Source: Pyrus communis
Lineage: Eukaryota; Streptophyta; Magnoliopsida; Rosales; Rosaceae
Assembly: GCF_963583255.1 (NCBI RefSeq)
Contig: NC_084807.1
Span: 29,524,381 to 29,588,380, forward strand
DNA length: 64,000 nt
Reading direction: 5' to 3'
The notes beneath the pieces were generated by a model. It saw nothing but the letters and a program-made list of their open reading frames with translations. It was not told the DNA's origin and searched no databases. A program made the translations under genes and the position numbers. This document shows positions 46,759 through 57,325 of the stretch, one piece after another (the stretch's first letter is position 1; each line of letters begins with the position of its first letter).

Positions 46759-48622
46759 TGAAGGAAAAATTTTGTCCTAGCTAAGAACATGTAAGAACAT
46801 TTGAATACATAGGCATACTAATAACACTTTAAAGTAGGCATGCATTCAAAAACAATTCATAAAACCCATGACTTTCAAAGCCTAGTATATGGTGAACCAT
46901 AAGACTCTTTAACAATATTAAAGAGAATAAGAATTTAGAGATTCTTTACCCTTGAAGCTCATCCTTGATTACACAAGGGATTCACCCAAGTGGAGGGCCT
47001 TCAAGTCACCTCCTTGCTCCTTGGATCTTCCTTGTGATTTCCTCCCTTTTAGTGCTCCTTTTCTTCTTTGAGGATTTGAGGATTTGTTCTCCAAAAACAC
47101 CAAAGGTTTGGTGTCTCTAAGTCTCCACACCAAAGATGTAGTGTGAAGATGAAATGGATGACTTAGGGAAGAAGAAGATTGCTAGATGTTCCTTCCCTAA
47201 GTGGCCGGCCTCTATGTAGAAAATGAGAGAATATGTTTCACCCAAATTCAATTAGAAAACCCTAATGTGAAACAAAGCTATAATGTTGATTTTATACTTC
47301 ATTTCATGTGAGTGGTAAACTTGTAATTAATACAAGTTTGCTACCCCTCACCCTTATGGCCGGCCATATGTTGTTATTGGGCTTAATTGCCCATTTTGTT
47401 TTAGTTGTCATACAACTTAAACATAATGGGCCTTGTGGACCAAAACGTTTTTGTGCCCCGAAGCCCAAAACTAACTTAAACGCCCAAAACGAACGTTTCG
47501 TATAATTAATTAACTATTTAATTAATCTTGACCATTCTTCAATTAAACCATTTAATTGCTTATCCATTTCATATAATTTCTTCACTTATATCCTTACTCG
47601 GTGTACGATCCGTTAGGTTCCAATTAGCGAGGTAGTGGGCGATGTTACTCTTAACGATCGATTGTGAATTGAAACCACATTTCAATTCTCCCTTAAAATT
47701 AGTGTTTGCTAATCTTTAGGGCTTCCACAAACCATGGGTGACGCCTAGCAGTATGTCATGGTTACCCAAGCTAAGTAGAAGTGGTTGGAGAACCTATCCA
47801 GTTACAACTACAATGCAATACGGTCCTTCTCTAATACAATACTCTTAATCACATTGTTTAAGTGATAGTTTGTTTCATGTCTAATATCCAATGTGATACT
47901 TCTCTATATGATTCAATTGAATAAGATTTGGAACAAGCTTCCTTAGTCATATTCATATGTTTTGGCCAAAGACTCTCGAATCATATCTTAGAGCATTCTC
48001 CTTCCACCATGGAAGGTTAGAGATCCCTTGTTGTGCATTCATATGCCTACATGACTAGATAGCTTGACCCCAACAATGCCGTGGACACTCCAATGGAATG
48101 CCGTTGACATAATCAAAGATCAAGGACCTAACCATTAGACATCAATGATGCCTCAGGTCAAAGGACTACTTTGCATATTGCAACTATCGAGTTCTCACAT
48201 GACATGTATGTTCAAACTCTCGTTTGATCGTTGTTCAGTGTACTCGATTACTCTTTCGAGCACCTATGTGTTTGCCTTAGTGTCCAACACCAAATGACTT
48301 GAGACTAGTTCATACTCACGCTTGAGTCGACATAACACATACTAACCTTAGCGGATTGTCAATGCCCAATTGGCAATCCTATGGCTAGGAACGTTTTAGG
48401 AATGAACATAAGAGAAAGGTCTCGTTAATTTAACTAACTTAAATCACTTGTCTCTTAGATCAAATACATTCCTTGGATTCCCTTATTGCTTAAACACAAG
48501 ATAATATAAATAGTGATTAACAATAAGCTTTGCCCTCTATTAAACATATAAAAGTTTAACACAATAAGTATCCAAAAAAGCTATTACATCAAATGAGTGG
48601 CTTTGTGGGCATACTTCCAACA
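46759..48622 (-). mobile_element. Solo LTR, 1864 bp, with perfect 5-bp target duplication
   Basis: Minus-strand element starting TGTTGGAAGTATGCCC (48622) and ending CCTTCA (46759), so TG...CA. TCTCC flanks it on both sides (46754-46758 and 48623-48627). There is no internal retroelement coding region and no second LTR. Short ORFs within it (for example 47308-47505) have no retroelement motifs. The long LTR with this start is of LTR-retrotransposon type; I do not assign copia or gypsy. LTR-LTR recombination is the usual origin. Confidence 0.85.
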
Positions 48623-48627
48623 TCTCC

Positions 48628-49357
48628 CTCTGTTCAAGTACGGCATGACCTCAGAATATAAAATTATTGTTAGAAATTAAATTTTGTCAATTGGATATAT
48701 ATGTCGTTAAATTATTCATGTCTCCATTATTTGTCTCTAAACCCTTTTAAGTTTTTTTATTTATCGAAACCCCATTAAATTATACTCAACAATCCTTAAA
48801 TAATTCCTTTATCTGCCCCTCCACGCATATTCCTGAGTATGTATATAATCAAAATTTTAGCAGGAAAACTAATGAAAATAAATAAAATTCTTTGGTAAAA
48901 AATAAAAAAACTAATATAATTATACTGAGAGTGAATTAGGGGTGTTGGGTCATGCGTGCATTGCTTCCTAAAGAGTGAAAATTAAGCGTTTTCTAACATT
49001 AAAAAATAATTATTGACTTCGTTTGACAGAAAAATATAAATGTGTTTTTGACTCGTAAAAACGCTTTATGGGAAAATTATATTCTAAATGTTTCTTCGGA
49101 AAGTATTTATGCTATTCTATAAAGCACTTAGATTTTAATAATAAAAGCCCTTTTCAGATAAACAATGACAAACATGCTCTTACACTAGTAGATAAGACTA
49201 TTTGCGTGACAAGACTTTACGCGACAAAAGACTTTTTGTTGCTCAAAACGTGTTGACAAAAAAAATATATTAAACACCTTATGCAACAAACATATTAGTC
49301 TCGCAAAAGGTATTTGCTCGACGACACCAACTGTTCATTGCTCAAAGGGTTAGAAAT
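48628..49357. other. AT-rich DNA and a CACTA-like left end
   Basis: No gene. A CACTAGTAGA start at 49183, preceded by TTA, is followed by scattered 'tttgcgtgacaa', 'tttacgcgacaa' and 'ttgctcgacgac' words. This resembles the terminus and subterminal repeats of a CACTA (En/Spm) element. Confidence 0.45.
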
Positions 49358-49682
49358 TAGGGCTGGGCAAACGGGGCCTGGACCCGCGGGTAGGGGCGGG
49401 TCCGAGCGATTCGGGGCGGGTACGGGGCGGGTCCTGTTTTTAAAATCCTGAAACGGGGCGAGGCGGGGCAGGTCCATGTCATTTGCGGGGCGGGACGGGT
49501 CTTAATTGCTGAGGAAACGGGTCCCCGACCCGAACCATTTCCATCTTCCAAAAATTTGAGATTTAATCTGATCCGTTGGTTTAATCCGATCGCACTCAAG
49601 TAAGAGTCTCAGACTCTGCGTGCTTGACTCCCATAGTCGACACCCCACTCCCCAAATCTCCTCTCCTCTCTCGTCTTAGACC

Positions 49683-50241
49683 TCGCTCGAGCTCCCCATC
49701 TTCCCCATCCCCCTCGTCCTCTTCCCCGGCGCCATCCTCCCCCTCCAGATCTTCAAGTTCCGCTACCGTATCATGATGCACTCCCTCCTCCAGACCAATC
49801 TCCGATTCGGGGTTATCTACAATGATGCCGTCTCCGGCACCGCCGACGTTGGCTGCGTCGGCGAGGTCGTCAAGCACGAGCGCCTCGTCGATGACCGGTT
49901 CTTCCTCATCTGCAAACGCCAGGAGCGGTTCCGGGTCACTGACCTCGTCCGTACCAAACCTTACCTGGTGGCGGAGGTCCAATGGCTCGAAGACCGGCCG
50001 TCGAACGACGGCGAGGAGGACCTGGAGGCGTTGGCCAGCGAGGTCGAGTCGTATATGAAGGATGTGATTCGGTTGTCAAATCGGTTGGGCGGGAAGCCGG
50101 AGAAGGATGTGCAGGACCTGCGACGGAACCTGTTTCCGACACCGTTTTCGTTTTTCGTTGGGAGCACTTTCGAAGGGGCACCGAGAGAGCAGCAGGCGCT
50201 GCTGGAACTGGAGGACACGGCGGCGCGGTTGAACTGGAGGT
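49683..50241 (+). pseudogene. Captured LON-protease N-terminal domain fragment
   Basis: About 186 codons stay open after an in-frame TAG (at about 49677). The frame reads LELPIFPIPLVLFPGAILPL, then FKFRYRIMMHSLLQTNLRFG, CVGEVVKHERLVDDRFFLIC, EVESYMKDVIRLSNRLGG and NLFPTPFSFFVGSTFEGAPR, to LEDTAARLNWR at a GTAAAC donor-like site. This is the LON substrate-binding (N-terminal) domain of plant LON-domain proteins such as At1g35340, which lack the protease part. The plastid presequence and later exons are missing. High GC (about 60%) contrasts with the AT-rich flank. An ATG at 49773 could start a 156-residue product. It lies wholly within the hAT-type element. Confidence 0.82.
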
Positions 50242-50446
50242 AAACCTCTTTGTATCCCTTTCCCCTGCCTCTAATTCCTGGAGGACTCTAAATGTTGATT
50301 TTTCCAATACTGTTTATTGGTTTTGAATTTTATGGATCTGCTTATAGATTGTAGATTTTAAGTTGTTTGGTATTTAAATTTGCAGAAATTTAAGAGTATT
50401 TGATTACCATAGTTTATTGGTTTCGAGTATTTGAAGAGAGGCAATC

Positions 50447-50522
50447 TGTGCAGTTTTGTGCAGATTGCAATCTGTGCAGTTTGCAATCTGTGCAATTTTG
50501 TGCAGATTGCAATCTGCAATCC
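50447..50522. repeat. 'GTGCAGATTGCAATCT' minisatellite in the hAT-type element
   Basis: Alternating words 'caatctgtgcag', 'ttttgtgcagatt' and 'gcaatctg' recur four to five times in ~75 bp. They also form short inverted pairs (gattgcaatc). The run ends in a T-tract. Confidence 0.75.
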
Positions 50523-50756
50523 GTACAAATTTTTTTTTTTTTTTTCAAACAACCAAAAAAAAAAATAAAAAAAAAAATAAAGGACCCGTGGACCCGGCTC
50601 GAACCAGCCCGTTTCAACCGGGCCGGGTAATGTCCGGTTCTTATATTAGAAAATGTAATCCCCGGCCCGGCCCGCCCCGTTCTCTTTGAACCTAGGTCCG
50701 GTCTGGTCCCTTCAAAATTGGGCCCAGCCCGGCCCGTGCCCAGCCCTATTAGAAAT

Positions 50757-52385
50757 AACGCTGGTGGAGAGAAATCTGGTGCCAAAACCTCGTGCGACAG
50801 TCATTTTCCCGTGAAATCTTTGCGCGACGGGACTGTCGTAGCAGCAAACGATCTCGAATGGTCAGTTTTTAAGACTAAGTATTTACTACAAAGTTTATGC
50901 AATGAAGGTGTTGTCGCACAAAGTGTGGAAGGACTCGTCCTTCGTCGTGGAAAGTGAGTCGGTCAAAAATGAATTAAAATCGTAGTATTTACTGTGGAAT
51001 TTGCGCAATGAATGTTTCGTCACGCAAAGGTCAAATGGGTTCTTTAAAGGGAGTTTTAACGAAACACTCTCGGTACTGTTCACTTTAACGAAAAAAGACA
51101 TTTTTATTCTAAAAAATCACTTCTGATACTATTCACTTACAACGCATTTTTGTTCTTTTGATTAAAACTCAAAGTTTTCAAGTTTTTTTCATTAGTTTTC
51201 ATTTCTTTAAATTCACAGATTTACTCTCATTTTCCCTCACAAACTTTTTCTTTCCAAAACCTTAAAGTTGCCCCCATTTTCTTTTCCCCAAACCCTTCGA
51301 CTTCCCAATTCTTTTTTTGTACGATCGATGTGGCTAATTCCGCTACTCCTCCAACGAAGGGATGCGATGGACAAGGATTTCGGAAAGATAATACTAAGTG
51401 CTCCAAATCGGAACTACCGCCCCTTGCATTCACCGGCATCCAACCAAACATAGCCTCCAAATCGGAAAAGAAGAAGATTCTACCCTCTTTCATCATGCCA
51501 CAACTCAAACCTACAGCCACCAAGTGAATGAAACTCGTGAGAGAAACATCTCACAAGTAACAGTGCCAATAGCGGCACACAGATGGAAGATGATGGTGTG
51601 ATCATCTGTTGATAGAGAATTCATCAAGAAGCCCACTTAGAGAGACTCTCCTTAGAATTCCTCAAAAATGAATTCATGAGCATCTAGGATTATTTTCTTG
51701 GAGCAATCAAAATTTTAAGGTAATGTTTTAGAGTAGAAAAATGTACCCGTGCCCCGTTCGAGGTTGGTGCTTCGTCCCAAAGCCTGATTTTTACGCATGC
51801 TAAATCTGGGGAGAGAGAGAGAGAGAGAGGAGGGAAAATAGAAAAATACTAGGGAGACGATAGTTTTGTAGTAAATTTGTGTACGTTTTATGTGGTAAAT
51901 GATAGTTTTGTAATATATTTGTGTTCGTTTTATGCGAGAAATATTGTGTACATGTCACGTTAATTATTGAATTTTAATTGTATGCTACTTGAGAATTTGA
52001 GATAGTACTAAATATGGTACAAAAATATAATTTTCCCAACATTACTCGTGAAAATACTAGTAAGGTCAGAAGCATATCCCTTGTATAGAAAATATACCGT
52101 ACAAATACACAGCACATAGGCATGGGTACATAACCATTAAGTTGCATACAATATGTAACGCAGTAAGCTCCAGCTCTGCTACCAACTATAGAATAATATG
52201 ATTCTATCAGCATCAACATCAACCCAGTACTACTGCTTGTATTCTATATGTAAACACGCAGAATACTACTACTTTAAGCACTACACCTACATACATACAT
52301 ATAGGCAGTCTCCAGCACGCCTATATATTTTATTTATTTATTTATCTATAATATATATTCAATACTTGAATATGTTGTCTCCGAG
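50757..52385. other. Intergenic DNA with MITE and simple repeats
   Basis: CACTA-like remnant to about 51030, MITE at about 51044-51202, a (GA)n run at 51815-51833 and a 'tttattta' stretch before the LEA gene. A 98-codon minus ORF (51227-51523) has no recognisable domain. The stretch at about 51900-52385 may include the LEA 3' UTR. Confidence 0.45.
51044..51202. mobile_element. MITE, same family as 36431-36592, inverted
   Basis: Starts 'gggagttttaacgaaacact' with 'ctcggtactgttcacttta' following, and ends 'gttttcaag' plus 'tttcattagttttc'. The order and orientation are the reverse of the copy at 36431. Confidence 0.7.
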
Positions 52386-55136
52386 TTACAGGAGGTGAGG
52401 CTTCTCCAAGTCCTCGATGCTGGTAGGACGGAACCAAGCCTTCTGCTCCAGCACCGAGGATCCCTCACCACCATTCACTGGGGAGGAACCGTCCTCCCTG
52501 CTTACGGAAGAAGTATGTTCAGCTTCAGGCCCGAATACCCCGGTTTGGGGGTTTGGAGCCCAGTACTTGTCAGGTTGGGGCGGGATCACATCATCTGGAA
52601 CAAAGCTAGGTCGAATCTGCTCCTCTGGGTTCTTGTCATAGATTGAGGTGTGAACAGCCCTCCTGAATATCAATACATACAAGCAACTGATCAATTATGT
52701 ACATACTTGACCATTGGAAACGTAATCACAAAGATTATTCTAATAGCATAATGATTTGGTTATGTCATAAGATTCGCGTCCCTCAGACTTAATTGAGACA
52801 ACATAATTGAGACAGTAGTTAAGTGCGCCTGACGGCTAATATTTATATTTCTAAGAAAAAGAAAACTAAAAGTAAAAGCTCTTATTTCCCACTCTTGTTA
52901 ATGACGTCCTAAAGCACGATTTCTTCCCAATATTAAACAAAACGCCACTTAAGAAAGGATGAACGAACCAATTGGAAATATACACAAAGGGTATGGAAGC
53001 GAATTTAAAAACATTGCAGCTTAAGCTAACATGTTTGAAAGATAGGGACAGAACAGACAGCTTTGCCTTACCACAAATGCACCATCTAGCCAGTTATTTT
53101 CAACTTTTCAAAGGATAACAATGCCCCCACAATCTTTTGTACTCTTTACCTGCTTACCAAACAAGTTGGGCATCGGTTTTATCTTAATTAGATTCCCTAA
53201 TGGCCAATGCATAAAAGGATTTGTTTAAGGGTAGGTATCGATGTCATGCCAACCATGATAGGTGTCACCCAAACAAGATATTCAAGTCACATGACCCCAA
53301 CCCATGTTATTTAATAAAAGATAATGACCACCTACCAACTGACCCAACAATTTTTATATTCCAATGTTAATACATATAAATATTAACACTTTAGTATTAC
53401 AATTTAATAATATTTTTATTTATTGGTAAGTGAAAGGTTTTAGATTCGATTCTTACGAATTCAAACCACATTAATGCTAATCCATTGTAAGATTTAGCTT
53501 ACTCTCCTACTTGCTTTGTAGATAATATCGTTTGTTTTAAAAAAAAAAAAAAAAAACAAAAAACAAACTAGTATGATATTCTATTTCTCACACTGCACTT
53601 CACCGGCCTATTGTCCTCAAGCAGGCATGCGAATAAGGTCATTCATACGTATAAATGAATTATAAGCCAAATATCTGACGAAAGAAAAATTGAAAATCTT
53701 CATGGTCAGAGTAAGCGGATTGGAAATGTTAATGTCAAAAGCTACCAAAAGTCCAGTTTGACCGCAGCATTCAATGCAAGCTAGGCACATAAAATATTAT
53801 AAGTTGATATTTCATCAAAAGATCTTGCCATGAAAAGGACACTAGATTTTAGGCATATGCACATCCACATGTCACTATTGAAAGTTAACGCTGCCACATA
53901 GATATTTGAAAGACAAAACCACCCTACGATATAGATCCGCAAAAATTCTAAAGATTTCCTAATATAAAATAAGAATTGTTATTAACATTTCAAAAATCTC
54001 ATTCTACTTTTCAAATTTTTTATATTAAAAAAAAAATACACTTGTGAATAACGTAGAATAAATTTTTGACATGCCAATAATATTTCTCTATAGAATAAGA
54101 TCTTTTCTGGATTCTTTCCATCGTTCCGTTCAATCAAAAATTGAACGGTTAGGAATTAATTTCCTTTTTCACTGTTCATCTTCTTCCTCTTCTCACTCTC
54201 ACTCTCCGACTCTCTTCTTCATCTCTCTCTGACTCTCTTCTCTCTCTATCTTCTCTCCTCCATCTCTCACCCCAGCTTGATCCAAAGGATCCGGATGGAA
54301 GGGACCCTAATCGTAATTATGTCACTTTTGCTACCACATGTCACCATGGTTAACTTCAAAAAAGAAACCCTAATCGTAATTATGTCACTTAATTTACCAA
54401 AAGTGACATCTTTTTCCTCTTATTATATTAATGAACGGTGGAGATTGTCCAATGAGAATCCTAGTCAGTGGCGTGTCCTTATCGAAACCCCGCAGCAAGC
54501 GAGTACCACGGCTAACAGGCCCTTGGTACGAAAATGCCCATAAACATTATTTAACTTTGTTTCTAAACTTTTTTCTTTTCTTCCCTAAAAAAGATTAGTC
54601 ATAAAACAATAAAATATCGATAAAAACGAAGCTGAAAATAGATCCAAAATTCTACCGTGCTTCCGAGCATCTTGTATTCCAAAGAATTTAATAGTTAGAT
54701 CTTCGTCATCATATTTTTGATTAAATGATCTAACGGTTAAAAAGCCAGAACACGCAGAGGAGAATCTCACACCACAATCACAAAAAAGGAAGGGATATAT
54801 TTCACAAGTCACACTTAATTAATCATATATTCTCTTTAGTAAATTTCAACTTTTTTTTGCAGAAATTAAAGCAAATTTTCCAAACGGTAAACTAGCGAAA
54901 CAACTCAGATGATCAGATCGCAGCTTCTTCAACACGAAATTATTAACTAACAGATCAAAATTTCCTAGAAGTTTGAGAAATTAAACGCAAGTACAGACGC
55001 GAAAAAGCTCGAATCAAACGCAAAATGGATACCTGAGAGTGAGAGCAGAGAGCTGAGCTGAATCGCGCGTTCGGATCTCGTTGATAAGTCGCTTTCCCAA
55101 GCTCGCGATCCCTCGACTGCTCGAATTGGCGGCCAT
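52386..55136 (-). CDS. LEA protein, At5g17165-like (mitochondrial/plastid presequence)
   Basis: Two exons on the minus strand: 55136-55033 and 52662-52386; 126 aa. It starts MAANSSSRGIASLGKRLINE, an Arg-rich helical presequence. Exon 2 reads RRAVHTSIYDKNPEEQ, PSFVPDDVIPPQPDKYWAPN, then QTGVFGPEAEHTSS and ends WFRPTSIEDLEKPHLL. The WAPNP-TGVFGPE motif and the EDLEKP end match the late embryogenesis abundant protein At5g17165 as I recall it; these small hydrophilic proteins are stress- and seed-associated. The 2370-bp intron (52663-55032) contains repeats, including a SINE-like element. A TATA-like motif is about 95 bp upstream. It is divergent from ENH1. Confidence 0.85.
53391..53558 (+). mobile_element. 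SINE-like element in the LEA intron
   Basis: 'aagtgaaaggttttagattcg' style B-box text (about 53427), then 'gataatatcgtttgttttaa' and a poly-A run (53539-53556). It is the plus-strand relative of the element at 39948. Confidence 0.6.
53972..54098. mobile_element. Diverged fold-back MITE in the LEA intron
   Basis: 'attgttattaacatttcaaa' and 'atctcattctac' on the left pair inversely with 'gtagaataaatttttgacat' and 'gccaataatattt' on the right. It resembles the intact copy at 5572-5709. Confidence 0.55.
54304..54389. repeat. 23-bp direct repeat, 63-bp period, in the LEA intron
   Basis: 'accctaatcgtaattatgtc' + 'act' occurs at 54304 and 54367. Confidence 0.8.
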
Positions 55137-55230
55137 ACAAGTAAAAGACTAAGCGCAAGTGTATAGAGAGAAAGACGGAGTGAGCGATCGTCGGCTTTTA
55201 TGTGTAAAATGATTTGGATGAGGAGTCTGT

Positions 55231-55240
55231 CTTATATAGC
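55231..55240 (-). promoter_or_regulatory. LEA gene TATA box
   Basis: 'gctatataag' on the minus strand, about 95 bp before the ATG at 55136, in a context free of other genes. Confidence 0.55.
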
Positions 55241-57325
55241 GGAAGCCTGGATGGTGGTGTCTAATATTTTACGTCCACCTGCCCCAGCAGACTCGCTTTT
55301 TTGTATGCCACCAACCCGCCCACCGTACTCTTTGCTAATTGCTAGTACTAAGCGGCGTCGTTCTCTTGAACGGTTGGTTTGTTTTACGCGTCCAAGACGC
55401 GGACTTGGTCGAACATTCTCGCTTTAATGCTTTAACGCTGTTTTTTGGAGGCCTTTGTAATTATGTGGTGGCGTTTGGTCATTGGCTGGTGTTTTTACAG
55501 TTATTGAGTTGTGTCTTAAAATAGACACACAAAATCGACATTTTTAATAACACGCCCTCTTGTCTAAAATGATACTTTTTACCTCTATTAGACATTGGGT
55601 TTTTTTTTTAATTCTAAAAAAAAGGGACCAATTGGTGGTTTCGCCATAACAGTCTACATTTTTTAGGGCAAAAGAGACTCACAAAGACATTTTAATTTCT
55701 CCTAACCCCATTGATGCTAAATGTATGAGTGCATATATTTGTACCACGTTTTGTGTATTTAGAACTCACCTTTAACAGACACGTAATTAACAAAGTGATT
55801 TGTATTATTGAGGTTCATAAGACATGGAGGTTTACATGTACACATGGTTAAATGAATTGTCGTTTGTACTAGCTGGTAATATCCATGTTCACGTAAATAA
55901 TTAGACTCATAATCATGTATTTATGTAAACGATTTTATATAACTGTAATCATTAAGTTTAGTGCAATTACCTATATCCGCAAATATTTTGTCAATTCTTA
56001 TTTAAGCTCCAAAGTCCAGTGGTCGCTATTGACTGCTAGTTGATTAACTATGGCTAACAACTCTACCAACAACCTCTCCACTTGAGTGAAATAGAATCTT
56101 TTTGTTCATGTATTTCTAGATCTCAAGTTTAATAATCACTTAATTATTAGAAAAACAAAAGGAATGCTAATTAACAATTGAAAGTCCTTTTTATGCTTAG
56201 ATGGAACTCGAATATTCCCCAGTATATTAGGCAAGCATGGCATTATACCAAAACCCACATGTTTAGGCATTCATCATCAAGTCTTGAGTCTCTTACAAGT
56301 TTATAAAGAACTACTTAAAATATTATGTTTGCATGAATCTCGAGCTCAAAAATAAGCATATCTTTCACTTTTCTAACAAGTGTGCGTGCCAAAAAAAAAA
56401 AAAAAACTAAGAAGCAAAGATTTTATAGTTCCCACAAATGTGACCAATTGGTAAGTGAAATTACCCAGAAAATGATCCATTCTTTTGTTACTAGTACCGT
56501 ACAACCACGTAATCACGAGTGTCGAACGCTAGAATTTATTGGGTGCCAAAACAAACAAACATATGGAGTAAAAAGAGCGTTACTTAATTATGCATTGCTG
56601 ACCAAAAGTACAGGAATTAAGACATTATTGGGAAGAACATCGCGAGGGGACACATGTGGGAGCCAAGGCATGCTAAAGGGCGGGGTCGAATGTGCGCATT
56701 GCACAATGAATCAGTGACAGTTCATTTTCGTGACAAAATCAATATCCAATAGTTATCAACCCCTTTCAGTCGTCAATTGGAAAATTAATTGCAGCAAGCG
56801 ATCCCTCATGTCGCGGGTTTGGTTTGCGGAACACACGTATACAAGGACGAAGGCGTGCAAGTTGTAATTTAGATTGGCATGTCATGGGGTTACCTTGAAA
56901 AATAACTTATATTAAACAAATATGATAAGGAGACAATATCACAAAACAATGATGCGGCACCATATGAGAAAGTTCAAACACAAAATGTTGTGATATAAAT
57001 TAGAAATGTCACAGTAACATCTAGTGTAATTGAGTCCTTCTTGTTTACCTTGGGCTTGTAAGGATGGCCCGAGTACGTGGTTGACCAGGCTTGGTTAGCA
57101 TTCGACCCAGCAATTTTTATAAGATGTAATTATTTTTGGAAGAAAGTTGGTGCTTGTAATTTGTGGCTGGCCAGTGGCCACTAAAATCAATCGTGGCCAA
57201 TCGAAATTTATCTGGTCCTGCAATCCTGTGCACAGCAGCTTCATTCATCTAGACATCAAACTAGAAGAGTGTGTGCCTGACTCGCTCTAGCTTCTCTGTC
57301 TGGTCACAATTTAGCGCTACCAAAC
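55241..57325. other. Divergent promoter region between LEA and ENH1
   Basis: About 2 kb without a supported gene. A 111-codon ORF (56382-56717) has no recognisable domain. Leader and promoter of ENH1 probably lie in the last few hundred bases; CCAAT- and GATA-type words at about 57195-57212 are weak candidates. Confidence 0.4.

Larger units (their letters stand above)
49358..50748. mobile_element. Non-autonomous hAT-type element carrying a LON-domain gene fragment
   Basis: 1391 bp with 12-bp terminal inverted repeats (TAGGGCTGGGCA at the left; the reverse complement at the right) and a perfect 8-bp target duplication TTAGAAAT (49350-49357 and 50749-50756), the hAT hallmark. GC-rich subterminal 'ggggcgggtcc'/'ggcccggccc' words lie inside both ends. 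It encodes no transposase. It contains a captured gene fragment (49683-50241) and a short minisatellite (about 50447-50520). Confidence 0.85.
49183..51030. mobile_element. Probable CACTA-type remnant split by the hAT-like insertion
   Basis: CACTAGTAGA at 49183 is a CACTA-type inverted-repeat start. Degenerate 'TTTGCGCGACGAA' words occur left (49200-49340) and right (50789-51030: 'tttgcgcgacggg', 'gtcgcacaaag', 'tttgcgcaatgaat') of the hAT-like element. I found no matching right terminus, so the extent is approximate. Confidence 0.45.

Noticed and set aside
47308..47505. Small membrane protein gene inside the solo LTR
   Set aside because: Lies wholly within the LTR with no retroelement or cellular motif.
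49596..49982. Antisense acidic protein (128 codons)
   Set aside because: It is the reverse strand of the GC-rich LON fragment; acidic composition comes from the antisense frame.
51227..51523. 98-codon minus-strand gene
   Set aside because: No domain, no splice partners, flanked by repeats; chance frame is more likely.
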